Shown here: one piece after another, positions 20,757 through 32,298 of the stretch
How positions within the stretch are numbered: position 1 is the first letter of the stretch
Layout of the letters: every line of letters starts with the position of its first letter
NCBI GenBank assembly: GCA_001599755.1
Contig: BCHX01000006.1
Span: forward strand, 855,336 to 919,335
Reading direction: 5' to 3'
DNA from: Gliomastix tumulicola
Taxonomy: Eukaryota; Ascomycota; Sordariomycetes; Hypocreales; Bionectriaceae
Length of the DNA stretch: 64,000 nt
Notes under the pieces: generated by a model
What the model saw: only the letters and a program-made list of their open reading frames with translations
The model's database searches: none
What the model was told of the DNA's origin: nothing
Position numbers and translations under genes: made by a program

Positions 20757-21087
20757 TAAGGCCTACTCCATCTTCTGGGAAGTAGTTGATACGAGCAAGA
20801 CGATGCTCCTCCAAGATGATGTCGATGTTATGCTTGAAGAAGGCCATGTTCTCGGCCTGGGGGCCGATGAAGTGCGAGCTGATGACCTGGTGGCTGACGT
20901 CCTCGGTACCCTCCTTGGCTGTCCAGACAGTCTTGTCCGGATAGGTGACCGTGTCATTGGACGATGCCGAGTGCTCGGCGAGTGCCTTGGACGTGAGATC
21001 CTTGACGACGGGAATGATGGAGTCGACAAGCCCGGAGTGCTTGTGGGTGCCACCACGGGAGAAGAGAGAGTTTGCATGGATAGACAT
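17147..21087 (-). CDS. PLP-dependent group II decarboxylase, tyrosine decarboxylase-like, long fungal form
   Basis: Predicted PLP-dependent amino-acid decarboxylase resembling bacterial tyrosine decarboxylases. Twelve exons: 21087-20767, 20684-20314, 20263-20259, 20197-19997, 19936-19787, 19730-19578, 19521-19116, 19057-18994, 18939-18895, 18841-17952, 17896-17769 and 17712-17147. All phases agree and give 1099 residues. Seen: TSGGSVANLES, HGDAAWGGYF and the PLP lysine K491 in SITVDPHKAGYIPYPSGA. The TDC-like part ends near residue 775 (IPLYLTSTEFSDELY and following). About 320 further residues form an extension of unknown role with a Gln run. Unusual points: exon 3 has 5 nt, the intron 18993-18940 is GC-AG, and the first intron holds 36 consecutive G on the + strand. 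The substrate (Tyr, Asp, Glu or other) is not decided by sequence. Confidence 0.88.
20720..20755. repeat. 36-bp poly-G homopolymer inside intron 1
   Basis: Uninterrupted run of 36 G on the + strand (C on the coding strand), close to the donor site of the first intron of the decarboxylase gene. Its true length is uncertain because long homopolymers are often misread. Confidence 0.95.
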
Positions 21088-22095
21088 GTTGGGTTGATAT
21101 GATAGGAAATATTCTTGACTTGTTACTGGTTGACTGAGTTGGATGGAATGCAGAGTCTTGATTCAGATGCGCTTTCTCCTATGACTTCCGGGGGGTATTT
21201 ATCCTATTTATCCTCGCTAACCCGACCAACAGCAAGCAAGATTGCAGAGAACAGAACGCAAGCATTGACACCTCTATGACGATTGAGACCGACGTTCCGT
21301 CTTAGCTGCGGGGTTGATATGCAGCTTGTGGGCGAAGATGATGACCATGCAGCCATTGCCACGCCCGGAGCGGGCAGGCCCTCACCTCTCCCACTCAGCT
21401 TCATGTACGGCGTTCTCATCAGGCACAACCACAGGAACTTACAGAGATTAGGTATCTATTAGCAAAGCAGTGGCTCGGTAATTTACTACAGACATGGCTG
21501 CTGGGCAGCCTGGCTGGGAGTTAATTGCATATTGGGCCCTGATATCCAACTCGAGCTGAAAACGTTGGGACGGAATGCGTCTGGGCCACTTGAGATTACG
21601 TACCAATGGCCGAGACTTGCATCGACTATTAGCCCGACAATTGATTATTCAGTGAGGGGCAATTTCACAGTCTCCAGGGGCGTATCCCATTGGATGATGG
21701 ATGCAGCACTTTGTTCTGCTCGCTATGACCGACATACTTTGCTTTAAGACCTCAGGCCAGGACTTTGAGTGGTCTGGGCGTTCGTGACTACTAGTATTAT
21801 GGGGCCGAGTTCCCCGTCGCTACCCCTCATTTTCGTCAGCATCTCCTGAAGGATGCCTGGTCAGCTTTCCTTCGGACCTAGCAACGCCTGAATCTCGGCG
21901 AGACCTCCCTTTTGGTTGACCTTCGTCTCTATCATGATCGTCTAGCTCATTCTCCTTCAATCCTTACGCTGCCTTCTCTCTTCTCCAGAACGCGCCTTCT
22001 GAAAGGTCGGCTCAGACACAGCCTAACCCGCGCCAACAAGCGCAAAGACACCGGGGTGTTTTCTCGTTCACTCGACCCTTGTTCTCATCGACACC
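21088..22095. promoter_or_regulatory. divergent promoter region, decarboxylase and DUF3632 gene
   Basis: About 1 kb between two divergent genes. I saw no gene and no clear binding-site cluster. Confidence 0.4.
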
Positions 22096-22971
22096 ATGTC
22101 TACCGAGAAGATCAACCTGAAGTCTATCGAAGATGAGCATTTTAATGCTGTGGGAGATCAGGTAGTCGCCACCCTTGAGAAAGCCTTTGATTTGCTTCCT
22201 CAGACGAGCGTTGAAGGCGCGGCGAAAGCTGCAGCTGCTGAGCTGCAAGCTTTGATTACCTCAAATGCACAATCGGATATAGAATGGGTTTTTGAAAGTC
22301 TCTGGCAAGCGGTGGCCAGCGTTGCCAGGTGTGCCACATCGACATCAGGGTCAGCAGCTTCTTGTTCAGATTTTGCTGGATATGAATGTCAAGGAGGAGT
22401 CCTTCAAAGGCCTCGGCGCCCTAGGTATAATTCTTAGAGACAACTGGATCGGTACGTATACAAGCAACCTTTTTTTTTTTTTTTCTGTTCGTGGCTTCTG
22501 GCCGGCTGACAGCGTAGTCAAGATCCAACCTTCGAGACAGTGGAAGGCGAGCCAGAGACGTATTCTCTGGATGAGTGGCTCAATTTCAGCTCTTTTACTG
22601 CTCGAATGTCCCACGCCGGCATCGTTGGTGGGCAACATTTTGCTATCTGGCAGCTCCGCCACGCCCTCGAAGAGAAGATATCAAACGAGGCCACCCCGTC
22701 CAACCTCAATCGTGTAGCGGTTGCCAGCGAATGGCTCACTCAGGCCAGTCCTACCATCCTGCGGCGATGCCTGGAACACCTGGAGCCCGATGAGGCTGCA
22801 AAGACTTCCCTTCGGGCCGGCGAGCTATACCCCGGGCTATCACGTTACAGTGTGAAGCGGTGGGTGTTTTGGAAGAAGAGGCTGCTGGTGCTGGGAGATA
22901 CCCAGGGGCCCGAGGATGCCGTCAACGAGGCTATAGATGCCATGGAGGCTGCAATGGCTCTGCTGATGTGA
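22096..22971 (+). pseudogene. DUF3632 family gene with an apparent frameshift
   Basis: Fungal DUF3632 family, function unknown. The first frame (22096 to about 22330) gives MSTEKINLKSIEDEHF through ESLWQAVASVAR. The family continuation VPHRHQGQQLLVQILLDM lies one frame over, starting near 22331, and no intron of usable length lies between, so a one-base indel or sequence error is likely. The second part runs to 22451, splices over a T-rich intron (22452-22522) in phase (ATC G / AT) to WIDPTFETVEGEPETY, and continues with DEWLNFSSFTARM to the stop at 22971. The W-x-N-F/L-x-A/S-F-x-A-R signature is typical. If the frameshift is a sequencing error the protein would be about 265 residues and intact. 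It is divergent from the decarboxylase and followed by an MFS gene. Confidence 0.65.
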
Positions 22972-23612
22972 GTGGGCGGGCGCAAGTGCTCATGCCATGT
23001 AGTGTGTTGACAGGGCAGTGCGCTGCGGCGTATCAGCGTCAATACCACCGGGGCATTTATTGAGTGGATAATTTGAAATGAGATAATATCATCTTGAAAA
23101 ATGAAAGGATATATATATATATATATATATTTCCCCTTCTATCAACAAATAGCGGCCGAGACTTTTAATGATGTGCTTATTCACGCGTCCATGAAGCAGT
23201 AACAGTGTGTGTTGCCTGTGAATATCGTATACGATAGCTGCAGAACGGCATTAAAACTGATAAACATCCATGTATCCATTTTATATCAAACCCCGTTTGT
23301 AACATTTCCCACCTTGTATGAAGTTGCTGTGGTCTTATCTGTTAACCGCACCCGACATCGCCACGCTACGGCGATGGCGCAATTCGACCCCGTTATGCCA
23401 CGATGCAGCAGCATAAAGGATACCTCACCTGAAGCCCTGAATACTGCATATACTCAGGTACCATAGGCCCACACATCCGGGACCTCGGGCTTGGCTCGGA
23501 TCTCATCGAAAGACTGATATCTTCAAGACTGAAAATATGATTCACTTCGTATTGTGAACCCCCACGACAAAACTCGACCATCAAGACACACTCATCTGCT
23601 TTGGACGATCCT
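22972..23612. other. intergenic, with (AT)n microsatellite
   Basis: 3' flank of the DUF3632 gene and promoter of the MFS gene. An (AT)11 run occupies about 23109-23130. No gene seen. Confidence 0.5.
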
Positions 23613-25657
23613 ATGGCTGTCCCAAACGAACAGGAGGGCTTGTCAAACGAGACGGCGCCGCTCTTATCGGCACAAGGCATTGATGCTGCTCCCGCAGGTA
23701 AGTTATCCTTTCCACTCGCGTCTAGCTTGTCGACGATAAAGATCTTGTCCTGAGTCATGTTGGCAGGCCGCTGATGAGAGGCAGATGCTACACCTAAGCC
23801 GGTGGCTGCTAGTACGGATGATAATGGAACAGATGAAGGGCAAAAGAAGCCCTCAACCGCCGTCTTCCGGGTCATCTCTATTCTGATCATCGGCGCATTC
23901 ACTGCAAATGCAGATGGATCACTCGTTCTTGCGACACATCCGACGATCGGATCCGAGTTCGACGCCCTATCAGCATCCAGTTGGCTTGTCATTTCCTTCT
24001 CCCTGGCGGGTGCTGCTACCCAAACATTGGTAGGTCAAGCCCGCAAGTGGTCTGAATCTTGCAGTAACTGCTAGGGAAGCTAACATTATTTCGGGCATTA
24101 GTATGGGAAGCTCAGCGATGTCTACGGCAGACGCTCTTTGTTGATCGTCTCATATGCCTTCTTCGCTGCGGGCTGCGCACTTGTAGGGGTCGGTCAGTCA
24201 ATGGGACAGGTGATTCTTGGAAGAGTGGTGTCTGGATGCGGCGGAACAGGCATGAATGTCCTCGCCATGCTTATCATATCAGGTGAGTCAGACTGGTAAG
24301 TGAATATATGGGCTATTAATAATGCCTTCTACTAGATCTTGTACCAATTCGAGACGCGGCCTCATGGCAAGCTGGTCTTAACCTCGCTGCAACTACTGGG
24401 CGAAGCCTTGGCGGGCCTCTCGGCGGCTGGCTGGCTGATACCATCGGATGGCGGTGGTCTTTCCTAGGCCAGGTGCCCATCTTCATCATTGCCATCATTT
24501 TCTGCGCCTGGTATCTGCCCAAATACACAATACCGCCTCCAACACCGACGCGACCTGCAACTCCTATACCAGACGAGGAGAGATCCGCAAGCCCAGCGAA
24601 GCCGCGCAGCTCCTTGGCCAGGATCGACTTCCTGGGCGCACTGCTTCTCGCTCTCTCCATTCTGGCATTCCTTATGCCTATCCAGATTGGCGGCACAAAG
24701 GTCCCGTGGACTCACCCAAGCATTTTCATCCTGTTTGGGGCAGCCGTCCTTCTCTCAGGCGCATTTGTCGCCACGGAGAAGTGGTGGGCTGCCGAACCAA
24801 TCTTCCCGCTGGCGCTTCTACGACACCGAGACATCGTGTTGAGTTACATCGTCTCTGGAGCCCAGATGGCTGCCCAGCTTGCTCTTATGTTCGCCGTGCC
24901 GCTTTACTTCCAAGTCACACAGAGAGCGTCGAGCACAGTCGCCGGTGCGCACCTGTTCCCCGCAGTCGCTGGTAATGCCCTTGGTGCCATGATCTGCGGG
25001 TATGCGATCAAGAGGTTCGTCTTTTACTGTGCCCCGCTCGCCATATTGATTGACTTGTGCTGACCGACGTAGGACCGGACGTTATAAAGGGCTTCTGGTC
25101 CTTGCCACCATCGTCTCGGCTTCATCCTACCTGCTGCTCCTCCTACGATGGCACGGCCATACCAATTGGTGGGAGTCGCTTTATATCATCCCTGGCGGAT
25201 TCGGCACCGGCATTGTGCAGTCTGCTGTCTTTATTGCGGTGCACGTAGCGACTGATCCGGAGCACAAGGGACCGGCTCTCAGCGGTATTTGGCTGACCAT
25301 CACCGTTGGAGTCACCATCGGTCTAGCCGCGGCGAGTGCAGTCACGACTGAGATCATGAAGTCGAGGCTGGACATTCTACTGGTATCGATGGGGATTGAC
25401 GAGATCGCGCGAAGAAAGGTAAGATTACGTCCTCGTCCAGAACATGATCGCATAAGTTATGAGGGCTAATTGCTATCTGGCAGATCATCAAGAAGGCAGC
25501 CTCCAGTGTGGGATACATCGACGAGGCCGAGGGTCACATATCTACAGCGATTGTGTCGGCGTATATCAGCGGCCTTGCAGCAAGTCACCTTGTGTCTCTT
25601 GTATGCTCGGGGCTGGCTATTCTGGCATCACTCTTTATCAGAGAGCGCAAATTGTGA
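23613..25657 (+). CDS. MFS transporter, DHA2 (14-TMS) family, Vba/Fnx1-like
   Basis: Proton-coupled major facilitator, 569 residues, six exons: 23613-23697, 23785-24029, 24102-24282, 24336-25014, 25073-25418 and 25484-25657. All junctions are in phase. Seen: a hydrophilic N-tail (ETAPLLSAQG), TM1 with NADGSLVLATHPTIGSEFD, motif A YGKLSDVYGRRSLL restored across intron 2, RVVSGCGGTGMN in the motif B/C region, GRSLGGPLGGWLAD and about 14 hydrophobic helices in total. The pattern is that of fungal vacuolar basic amino-acid permeases and Fnx1-type multidrug proteins; vacuolar amino-acid uptake or drug export are both possible. Its neighbours give no clear substrate clue. The C-terminus RERKL follows the last helix directly. 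Confidence 0.9.
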
Positions 25658-25896
25658 TGATCGACAGGGATGTCTGGAGAGATACGGTCTTGGAAGCACT
25701 GAAGCAGACAGCATGGATATGGATGTTGATGGCCGTCAAGGCCAAACACTTTGCTTGAAAGTCTAGCTATGTTCGCGCAGCAAAGAAACTAAATACAGAA
25801 GAAGAGGCGGTCCATATATACTCGGCAGAGACCCATCCACCGTGCAAGCTATTTACAACTCCCCATCAGCTTACGCCACGCGACCGTATCAGCCAC

Positions 25897-26920
25897 TTAG
25901 CAGGTAGTCTAGTGAGATGTCAGCAAAGCTCAGTCATGTATCCAGGATGTCGAGATAAACTTACAACGGGACCACCGGGAACCTCGTAGGAGGTGAAGGC
26001 AGGGTCGTAGATCTGCAACACGAATTAGACATGGACGATATTATCTTTTAAATCGTTTGGGGAGACTCACGTTGGCGGTGTAGCCAGAGTCGCTTTCGCT
26101 GACGTGACCGGGGATGGACAGCGAGGGGCTGAAGCTGCCGCTGCCACCAGACACGCTGATCTGGGCGCAGCTGATGTAGAACTGGGGGATACCCGCGGGC
26201 CAGGGGTTGTGGATGCCGAGCTGCTCGATGCGGAGGAGGTACTCGCCGTCGGGGATGCACGTGGGGAAGTCGAAGGTGTAGGTCTCTGTGATGGATGTCA
26301 GTGAAGCCTCGATTCGTTGGAGGGGGCATCTTGGGCGTACGGGCAAGGGGCCACGAGGCAGAGCCGCCGCTGAAGTCGGGGCCTATACTAGAGTTAGCTA
26401 ATGATGCTTCTGGCTGTCGTCTGTCTTTGCTCACCGAGCTCGATAATCTTGGCCCAAGAGCCACTTCCGTCGTACTCCTCGACAGCACCGGGGGCAGGAG
26501 ACAGGTAGAGGGAGATGGGGCCCTGGTGGTAGACAGCCTAGAGATCACGAGACTTAGTCAACTCTTGAATATCAAAAAGGTCAAAAGCGGTATCAACGTA
26601 CGACATCGCTGGTGAAGGTGAAGGAGCTTCCGGCGGTGACCTCACGGACAGCGGTGCCAGAGCCATCGAGAGCGCCGACGTTGCATCGCAGGTCGTTGGA
26701 GGCGAGATCTGGATAATGCGGGTTAGAGCCGTGGTTCTGTTCTCAGACTCTGTCATTCTTCCTTACCAGTCACGGGGGAGTTGCCGTTGGTGTGCTGACG
26801 GATGCCACCCTCAGCACCAACACCGCTGGTGCCATCGATCTCGAGCTCCGTCCAGATGTAGTGGGCGGCGGCCTGGTTGGCCAGGAGGGCCGTGGCGGCA
26901 GCGAGGCTGAGGACCTTCAT
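25897..26920 (-). CDS. AA9 lytic polysaccharide monooxygenase
   Basis: Copper-dependent LPMO that oxidatively cleaves cellulose or hemicellulose, secreted. Seven exons: 26920-26767, 26708-26602, 26537-26435, 26382-26341, 26285-26071, 26012-25965 and 25908-25897, giving 226 residues. Seen: a signal peptide ending QAAA, then the mature N-terminal His (H20 of the precursor) that with H91 (YHQGP) and the axial Tyr Y172 (PQFYISCAQ) forms the histidine brace. H161 and Q170 fit the second sphere. The last exon has only 12 nt (TTC-stop) and supplies the fourth cysteine, which makes an even number for two disulfides. No CBM follows. The TATA-like TATAAG lies about 105 bp upstream near 27025. Confidence 0.93.
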
Positions 26921-27919
26921 TGTGATGGCTGTGTGTGGCTTGGGATCGTGAAGAATGTGCGGTAGTTGGTTGTGTGATGGATGCTGATGACGTCCAGGTG
27001 TGTCAGTGAGCGAGCAAGGGGCTCTTATACGTCCCGGAGATCAGACAGGCATCAGGGGACGCCACCACGGGCCGGCGAGCCATAGAGACGATACAGGCGG
27101 CAGGGAGGGTCCCAGGCAAGATTCCTGGCCACGACACTATGGAAGAAAATGTCACTCTGAATGCACCTGTGCGGCATTAGAAGATTAAGAAACCAATATT
27201 ATGCACGAACTGCCGTGATCTGTCGATCCAGACGACCTCGTCCGATCACAATCATGGCCACTTTCAACCCGTTTCCTCCAGTATCTTCTGGACATCGCCA
27301 AAACCCTCGGACGACCGACCGGCGATCCCTTCCTCACCGGGACTTCCGCTGCCTCCGTCCTGTCACTTACGGGCAACCGAATACCCACTCACCCATCCGG
27401 GACAGGCCCGATTTCACCACAGCATGGGAATAAAACGCGGCCGGGCGCTCTGCGGTTCGCTGATAATAGGGAGAGCAGCTCGCTGAGAAAACGAGCCCCC
27501 CTGACTGACTTCTGCGGGCCGCGGCCGTGGAACCTCCGCCGGACGCTTTCGGAAGCTGGGACCTCAGGTCAGCAGTTGGGGGCTCTGCGGGATGCATGAT
27601 GATGTCGATCCCGCGCGATGTCGTGTCATTCATATTGTTTCGTGACAGGGGGGAGTAAGGGTTGTTAATCACGCTTTCGTTGGCTGGGCATTGGGGATGT
27701 GCTTCAGAGGAGACGACAGGGTGACTGACGACCGGGATTTGCACGATCCATGCCCACGAGGATGGATAAATATGTCCTGATACTAAAGATGGCTGTCACC
27801 CTGCACATCAACGTCAGACGTTCAGCATCTGCGTCACCGGACTCGGACGATCCAGGAGCAGACGGAATGTGTGTGAATTCATGATCAGCGTGTGTTGTTG
27901 GCTTTGGAATATGGGCCTC
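26921..27919. promoter_or_regulatory. AA9 promoter and HET gene 3' flank
   Basis: It holds the AA9 promoter with a TATA-like element near 27025-27030 (minus strand TATAAG). The remainder to 27919 shows no gene I can support. Confidence 0.45.
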
Positions 27920-30028
27920 TCATTGGAGCTCCAGCATTCCAAACTCCATCTCCCCAGACTGAATCCTTTCCAATATGCTTTGAACCCTCGTTGATATCCT
28001 ACACGGCCCAACATAGATATAGTGGTCGTCCACCCTCCTAACCACCGAGAGGCCTTCGTAGCCCAAGAGAAGAACCACACAATCCCCCACAGCAGCATAG
28101 TGTGGGATGATACCAAAGTCATTACTCGCCGTTCGTGCAGTCCGTATCTTGTGCTCGAAGAGCTTGCTTGTAGACGTCGTCAACTCGTCAAAAAATTCAC
28201 CATCTGCTGCTCCTGCATAGGAGTCTTCCCACACCTCCTCGAGAAAGGAAACCACGTCAACAGCGTGCCTGTCCGCTCGCCTGGTCTCATATGCAGAACG
28301 GCCCTCGGGCGGAGGGGGGAGGACTTCGGAAATCCACGCAGCCCCTAGACCTGCTCTTTCCATAAAGCCTTGCCCATATATAGCGTCGCGCTCCGGTCCA
28401 AGTGCCTCCACGTCATCAGCGGTCTCGGCGTGCTGATATAGAGCTCTGGCCAGAAGGTGTTGCATGAGCTTGATCATGTGTAATGCCTCTGTTGATTTCC
28501 AGACCTCCGCTCTGATTTCATCGGTATAGAAGGCATCCGCGAGGAGCAATAAGGGATGCCGATGCTGACTGCCTATGGAGAGGCGGCCGATATTGTCCAA
28601 GATGAAAGAGACGAAATCACGCCCGTCATCTTTTGTATCTGTGAGGATGGGGCTGATATCGAGAAGCGATGTAATGACTACCGCAGGAACAACCAGCTTG
28701 TTGGAGTAGATGAAGATCTTTTCTATCCAGTCACGTCCGACAAGTACTGTGTTGTAGCTGTCCTCGTCAGCGGGAGGATGCCTTGACAAGCGAGGCACCT
28801 CAAAAGCAGGGCTATCCTCAGAGATGGCTGGGAAGTTTGGCACCCACGAGGGCAAGCCGTAGTCCTTGTCGTGGCCAGCAATCCCCGCATAGTCGAGGAA
28901 GCGCAGTGGTAACAAAGCCGAGTGATACAGGAAGTCCTCCGGGTGCTGAAAGCCCATGAGAATGTTGACCATACCCGAGCGGAGGCACTCGAAGCAGAAT
29001 TCGATGTAGACCGATGCCAGCGACTTGGTAAGGCTGTAATCAGGCGTGATTGGCAGGCCAGTAACCCCCAGCAGTGCGTATATGTGATCCTTCGGATCCG
29101 TGGCAGCGAGGTTGACACTTTGGAGAACCATCATTGTTCTTCTCCTCTCCCACATCCCTGGCTTGGTATATACAAGTTCTCTACCTTGCTCAACAAGCGT
29201 GATGGATCCAGTCGTGAAAAGGTACTGAATCCGCGACCAGATATAACGGTCGACGTTTTCGGGTTTGGCAAGTTTCCCAGCTATCCTGCCCCATTTCCCC
29301 AGGAGCATGAGATCTGAGAGTTCGATTGACCGCGTCTGGAAGACGAACAGTGCTTGTTTGGAGAGGACCAGCTCCTGGAGGATCCAAACACGGGTCCAAT
29401 AGTCCAGATCGTCGAACATGTCAAGTGCCTTTGTGACATCACTTTGCGATTCTTCTTCATGCTGCGCGCAGTGCTGGAGGATGAGCGGATGCGTGCTGAC
29501 CCAGTCGATATCAACCTCCTGATAGTCCTCCCGCTCAGGGTCGAACCCGCTCTCAGCCACGCCCCGAGCCATGGCGTTGAAGAGATCCAATACGAGATTC
29601 GTCTCCGCCTCCGGAGCCCAAGCATCCAGGCAGCAGAACGTGCGTTCCGCTAGCGAGTATATCTTGCCCATCAGCGGGATCTGGTGGCTCTTCTCCTGCG
29701 GGTCATCTTGGTTGATGCACAGCGCATCTGCCCACAGTCGACAGGAGGCGAGATCTCGGTCCGGGAAAGCTGCCTGCCAGTGGTACTGTGTCCATTCGAG
29801 CGCACTGCGCAGGCTCCGTGTCATCAACCTCTCGACACCGTTGACGGTGACAGGCTCGGTGCCTTTGGGGTCTCCCCAGAGGTATGACAGGGCAGAGAAC
29901 GGGGGCTGTTGTTGGAGGGAGACGGTGTGGAGCTTGCAGGTGATGCGTGGAGTCACGGAGGTGATCTCGAGCAGCCTGACCTCCTCTTTAGATGGGTCAA
30001 GCGGTGTGTAGATGGCTTCCGCGGCCAT
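27920..30028 (-). CDS. HET-domain (heterokaryon incompatibility) protein
   Basis: Single exon of 702 residues with an N-terminal HET domain (about residues 40-190): FSALSYLWGDPKGTEPVTVNG, then CRLWADALCINQDDPQEKSHQ and MGKIYSLAERTFCCL, the three usual HET blocks. The C-terminal 500 residues have no recognised repeat such as NACHT, WD40 or ankyrin; this two-part layout is common in the family. HET proteins take part in non-self recognition and programmed cell death on hyphal fusion, but most family members are untested. I took the ATG at 30028 (MAAEAIYTPLD) because the 71 codons upstream look like leader sequence. No partner gene such as a prion-forming or SNARE neighbour is visible next to it. 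Confidence 0.9.
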   Translation of the reverse strand: MAAEAIYTPLDPSKEEVRLLEITSVTPRITCKLHTVSLQQQPPFSALSYLWGDPKGTEPVTVNGVERLMTRSLRSALEWTQYHWQAAFPDRDLASCRLWADALCINQDDPQEKSHQIPLMGKIYSLAERTFCCLDAWAPEAETNLVLDLFNAMARGVAESGFDPEREDYQEVDIDWVSTHPLILQHCAQHEEESQSDVTKALDMFDDLDYWTRVWILQELVLSKQALFVFQTRSIELSDLMLLGKWGRIAGKLAKPENVDRYIWSRIQYLFTTGSITLVEQGRELVYTKPGMWERRRTMMVLQSVNLAATDPKDHIYALLGVTGLPITPDYSLTKSLASVYIEFCFECLRSGMVNILMGFQHPEDFLYHSALLPLRFLDYAGIAGHDKDYGLPSWVPNFPAISEDSPAFEVPRLSRHPPADEDSYNTVLVGRDWIEKIFIYSNKLVVPAVVITSLLDISPILTDTKDDGRDFVSFILDNIGRLSIGSQHRHPLLLLADAFYTDEIRAEVWKSTEALHMIKLMQHLLARALYQHAETADDVEALGPERDAIYGQGFMERAGLGAAWISEVLPPPPEGRSAYETRRADRHAVDVVSFLEEVWEDSYAGAADGEFFDELTTSTSKLFEHKIRTARTASNDFGIIPHYAAVGDCVVLLLGYEGLSVVRRVDDHYIYVGPCRISTRVQSILERIQSGEMEFGMLELQ

Positions 30029-30421
30029 ACTGGACTTTAAGTTGAAGTTGGATAGGTTTGATAGGTCCGCGGACGCGAATAGGAGCGTTTGTGAGGTGAG
30101 AGGTTTACCTGCCAGCACAGCGTCTTCCCCGCTTGGTCTTTGGTGGGTAATTCGAACCACCCTGCCAGGGATGGGACCATGACATGGAGAGGCACAGGGT
30201 GCAAACTCATCAACCATACTCGGGAGGTGGGGGTGTTGCAATCAAGGGTCAAGGCCGTGGGCAATGATGTTCTGAGGATGGTCTGCTCCTCGTCAGACTA
30301 CCTCTATCCATCTCATATGCTCATCATCGGTCACCTCTAAGTGGTTCGTCGGATGAGTCTACAATACTGCAAGCTCTGGGGTGTCATACAAGGCCTCTAT
30401 TACTATGCATTGCAACATCCT
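30029..30421. promoter_or_regulatory. HET gene promoter and GH43 3' flank
   Basis: No gene seen and no TATA box recognised. The GH43 gene ends at 30422. Confidence 0.35.
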
Positions 30422-32298
30422 TCAAGGTCGGTCCGCCTTGTGGTCACCCCAGTCCTCATCATAATACACCTCCCGCACCTTGCTAAACCCGACTTCGGGC
30501 GCATCCCAAGGCCACGGGTTGCCGTCTCCGCTCGCATACAGCCCGATCATGGCGCCGTCGAAACCCACGGGGATATCGCCGGGCGAGAACTCATGAACAT
30601 ACGTCACATCCTCGTCCTCGTCAAAGCTGTACCCAAGCCTGTACCGTCGGGGCTCTGCGCGGGCGTGGAGCGTCAGGCCGTCCGGGATCGTGGTGAAGTT
30701 GGCTGGGAACTCCTTGACCTGTGACGCTGTGTCAGTAACTGAACTGAACTGTATTATGCAAGACTGTACAAACTTACCACTGGGGGTGTGCCAGGTCCAG
30801 GTGCCTTGACCGTCGAGTCGACGAAAATACACTGGCCGCTGCTGCGTAGGCATCCTCGGACGCCAATCTCCTGATGCGCCCCTTCGTGCGCATAAACAGT
30901 AATGCCGACGGACGAGTTGCGTCCCAGCTCGGCATCCGTGGCGAGAAGAGTCGCCGAGAACGTCATATTGACCGAGGTCTGCTTGCGAAGGAGCGCAGCA
31001 GGAGTATCACGGTCCGTCAGGGTAAAGACATTCGGCACGAGGACCACGCCAGAGGTGCTGTTAGAGGATGTCCGCTTCCGGGACGGGCAGCCTCCCTTCT
31101 TCAGATAGTAGTTCTGTGTGTAGGGGGACCGCAGCTGGTACCAGTCGTTTCTCAGCTCTTGGCCGTCGAAGAGATCCTCAAACGGCTTCTTGGGGTACTC
31201 GAGGTCTGGGCCAAAGTCGTAGCTCTGGCTGAGCAGGACGCGCTTACCACCGTTGACAATCGGCCAGCCGTCGTCTGTCCACTCGACCGGGGCGAAGAAG
31301 GCCTCCCGGCCGAGGATAGACCACGAGTCCACATATCTTCTCGCTAGGAACGTGGCAAACCATTTGCCGTCAGGGGTGTTACTGAACGTGGCGTGTCCCG
31401 TATTACCCACCGTCAGGGTGTCATCGTCACCGTGATAGAGCAAAGGATTCGTGGGCGACGACTCCCAGGGTCCCTCGATAGACTTGGACCGCGCAATCGT
31501 GGCCCTGTGTGTAACACCCGTGCCGCCCTCAGCCGCAATGAGATAGTAGTACCCATCTTTGTAGAAGACCTTGGGACCCTCGGGGCGAGCAGACGAACTC
31601 ACAGGCAGCGAGCCGTTCCAGGTGCGGAACCAGGGGCCGAGGCACTTGCCAGTGACAAGGTCAACCTCACACTGGCTGATGCCCCAGACCTTGTCGTAGA
31701 TGTTGTTCAGGCCCATGGCATGGAGATAGTTCTTGCCCGTGTTGGGGTCCTGGAAGAGGTGAGGATCGATGCCGATAGGCTCGCCCCAGACAACGTCGGA
31801 CCAGGTCTTCAGGTCGGGTGATGAGACCCAGAAGAAGCGAGGCCAGGTGCGGTAGGTCGGGTCTGACCCCCACACTGTCATGGTCGTCATGTAGAAGAGG
31901 CCGTCGATATACGTGAGGGAGGGAGCCCAGACGCCTGTGGTTGATCAGTTGGTTTAGTTCCCAGAGTGATATTAACGTTCTACTGACCATTGTTCTGTCT
32001 TACTCCGTGCATAGGCATGCCATAGGGATCGTTCAGAGCATGCGAGACGAGCTCCCAGTTGGCGAGGTCCTTGGACTTGTAGATTGGGATGCCCGGATGC
32101 GTGAGGAAGGAAGAGACAGCAACGTAGTACGTGTCATCTACCCTCAGGACATGAGGATCCGGGTTCCATCTACCATGGTTAGACTTGCAAGTATCGTCAC
32201 AGACATCCTACTCACCCTGGGATGATGGGGTTCTTCAGCGCTGTGACAGCTGAAGCAACGGCTAGGAAGCCAGACACTACCCGGCCGAACCCAACCAT
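30422..32298 (-). CDS. GH43 beta-xylosidase / alpha-L-arabinofuranosidase
   Basis: Secreted glycoside hydrolase acting on arabinoxylan or arabinan side chains. Exons 32298-32216, 32169-31988, 31934-30778 and 30718-30422 join in phase to 572 residues. Seen: a signal peptide (residues 1-20), the five-blade propeller start with catalytic base D32 (GWNPDPHVL), the pKa-modulating D145 (IGIDPHLF) and the acid E207 (ARPEGPKVF). A C-terminal beta-sandwich follows (FEDLFDGQELRNDWYQLRSP onward), the usual GH43 plus C2 layout. A TATAAA box (32376-32381, minus strand) lies 78 bp upstream, and GGCTAA, the XlnR-type site, occurs on the minus strand at 32532-32537. Exact specificity (xylosidase or arabinofuranosidase) is open. 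Confidence 0.93.
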
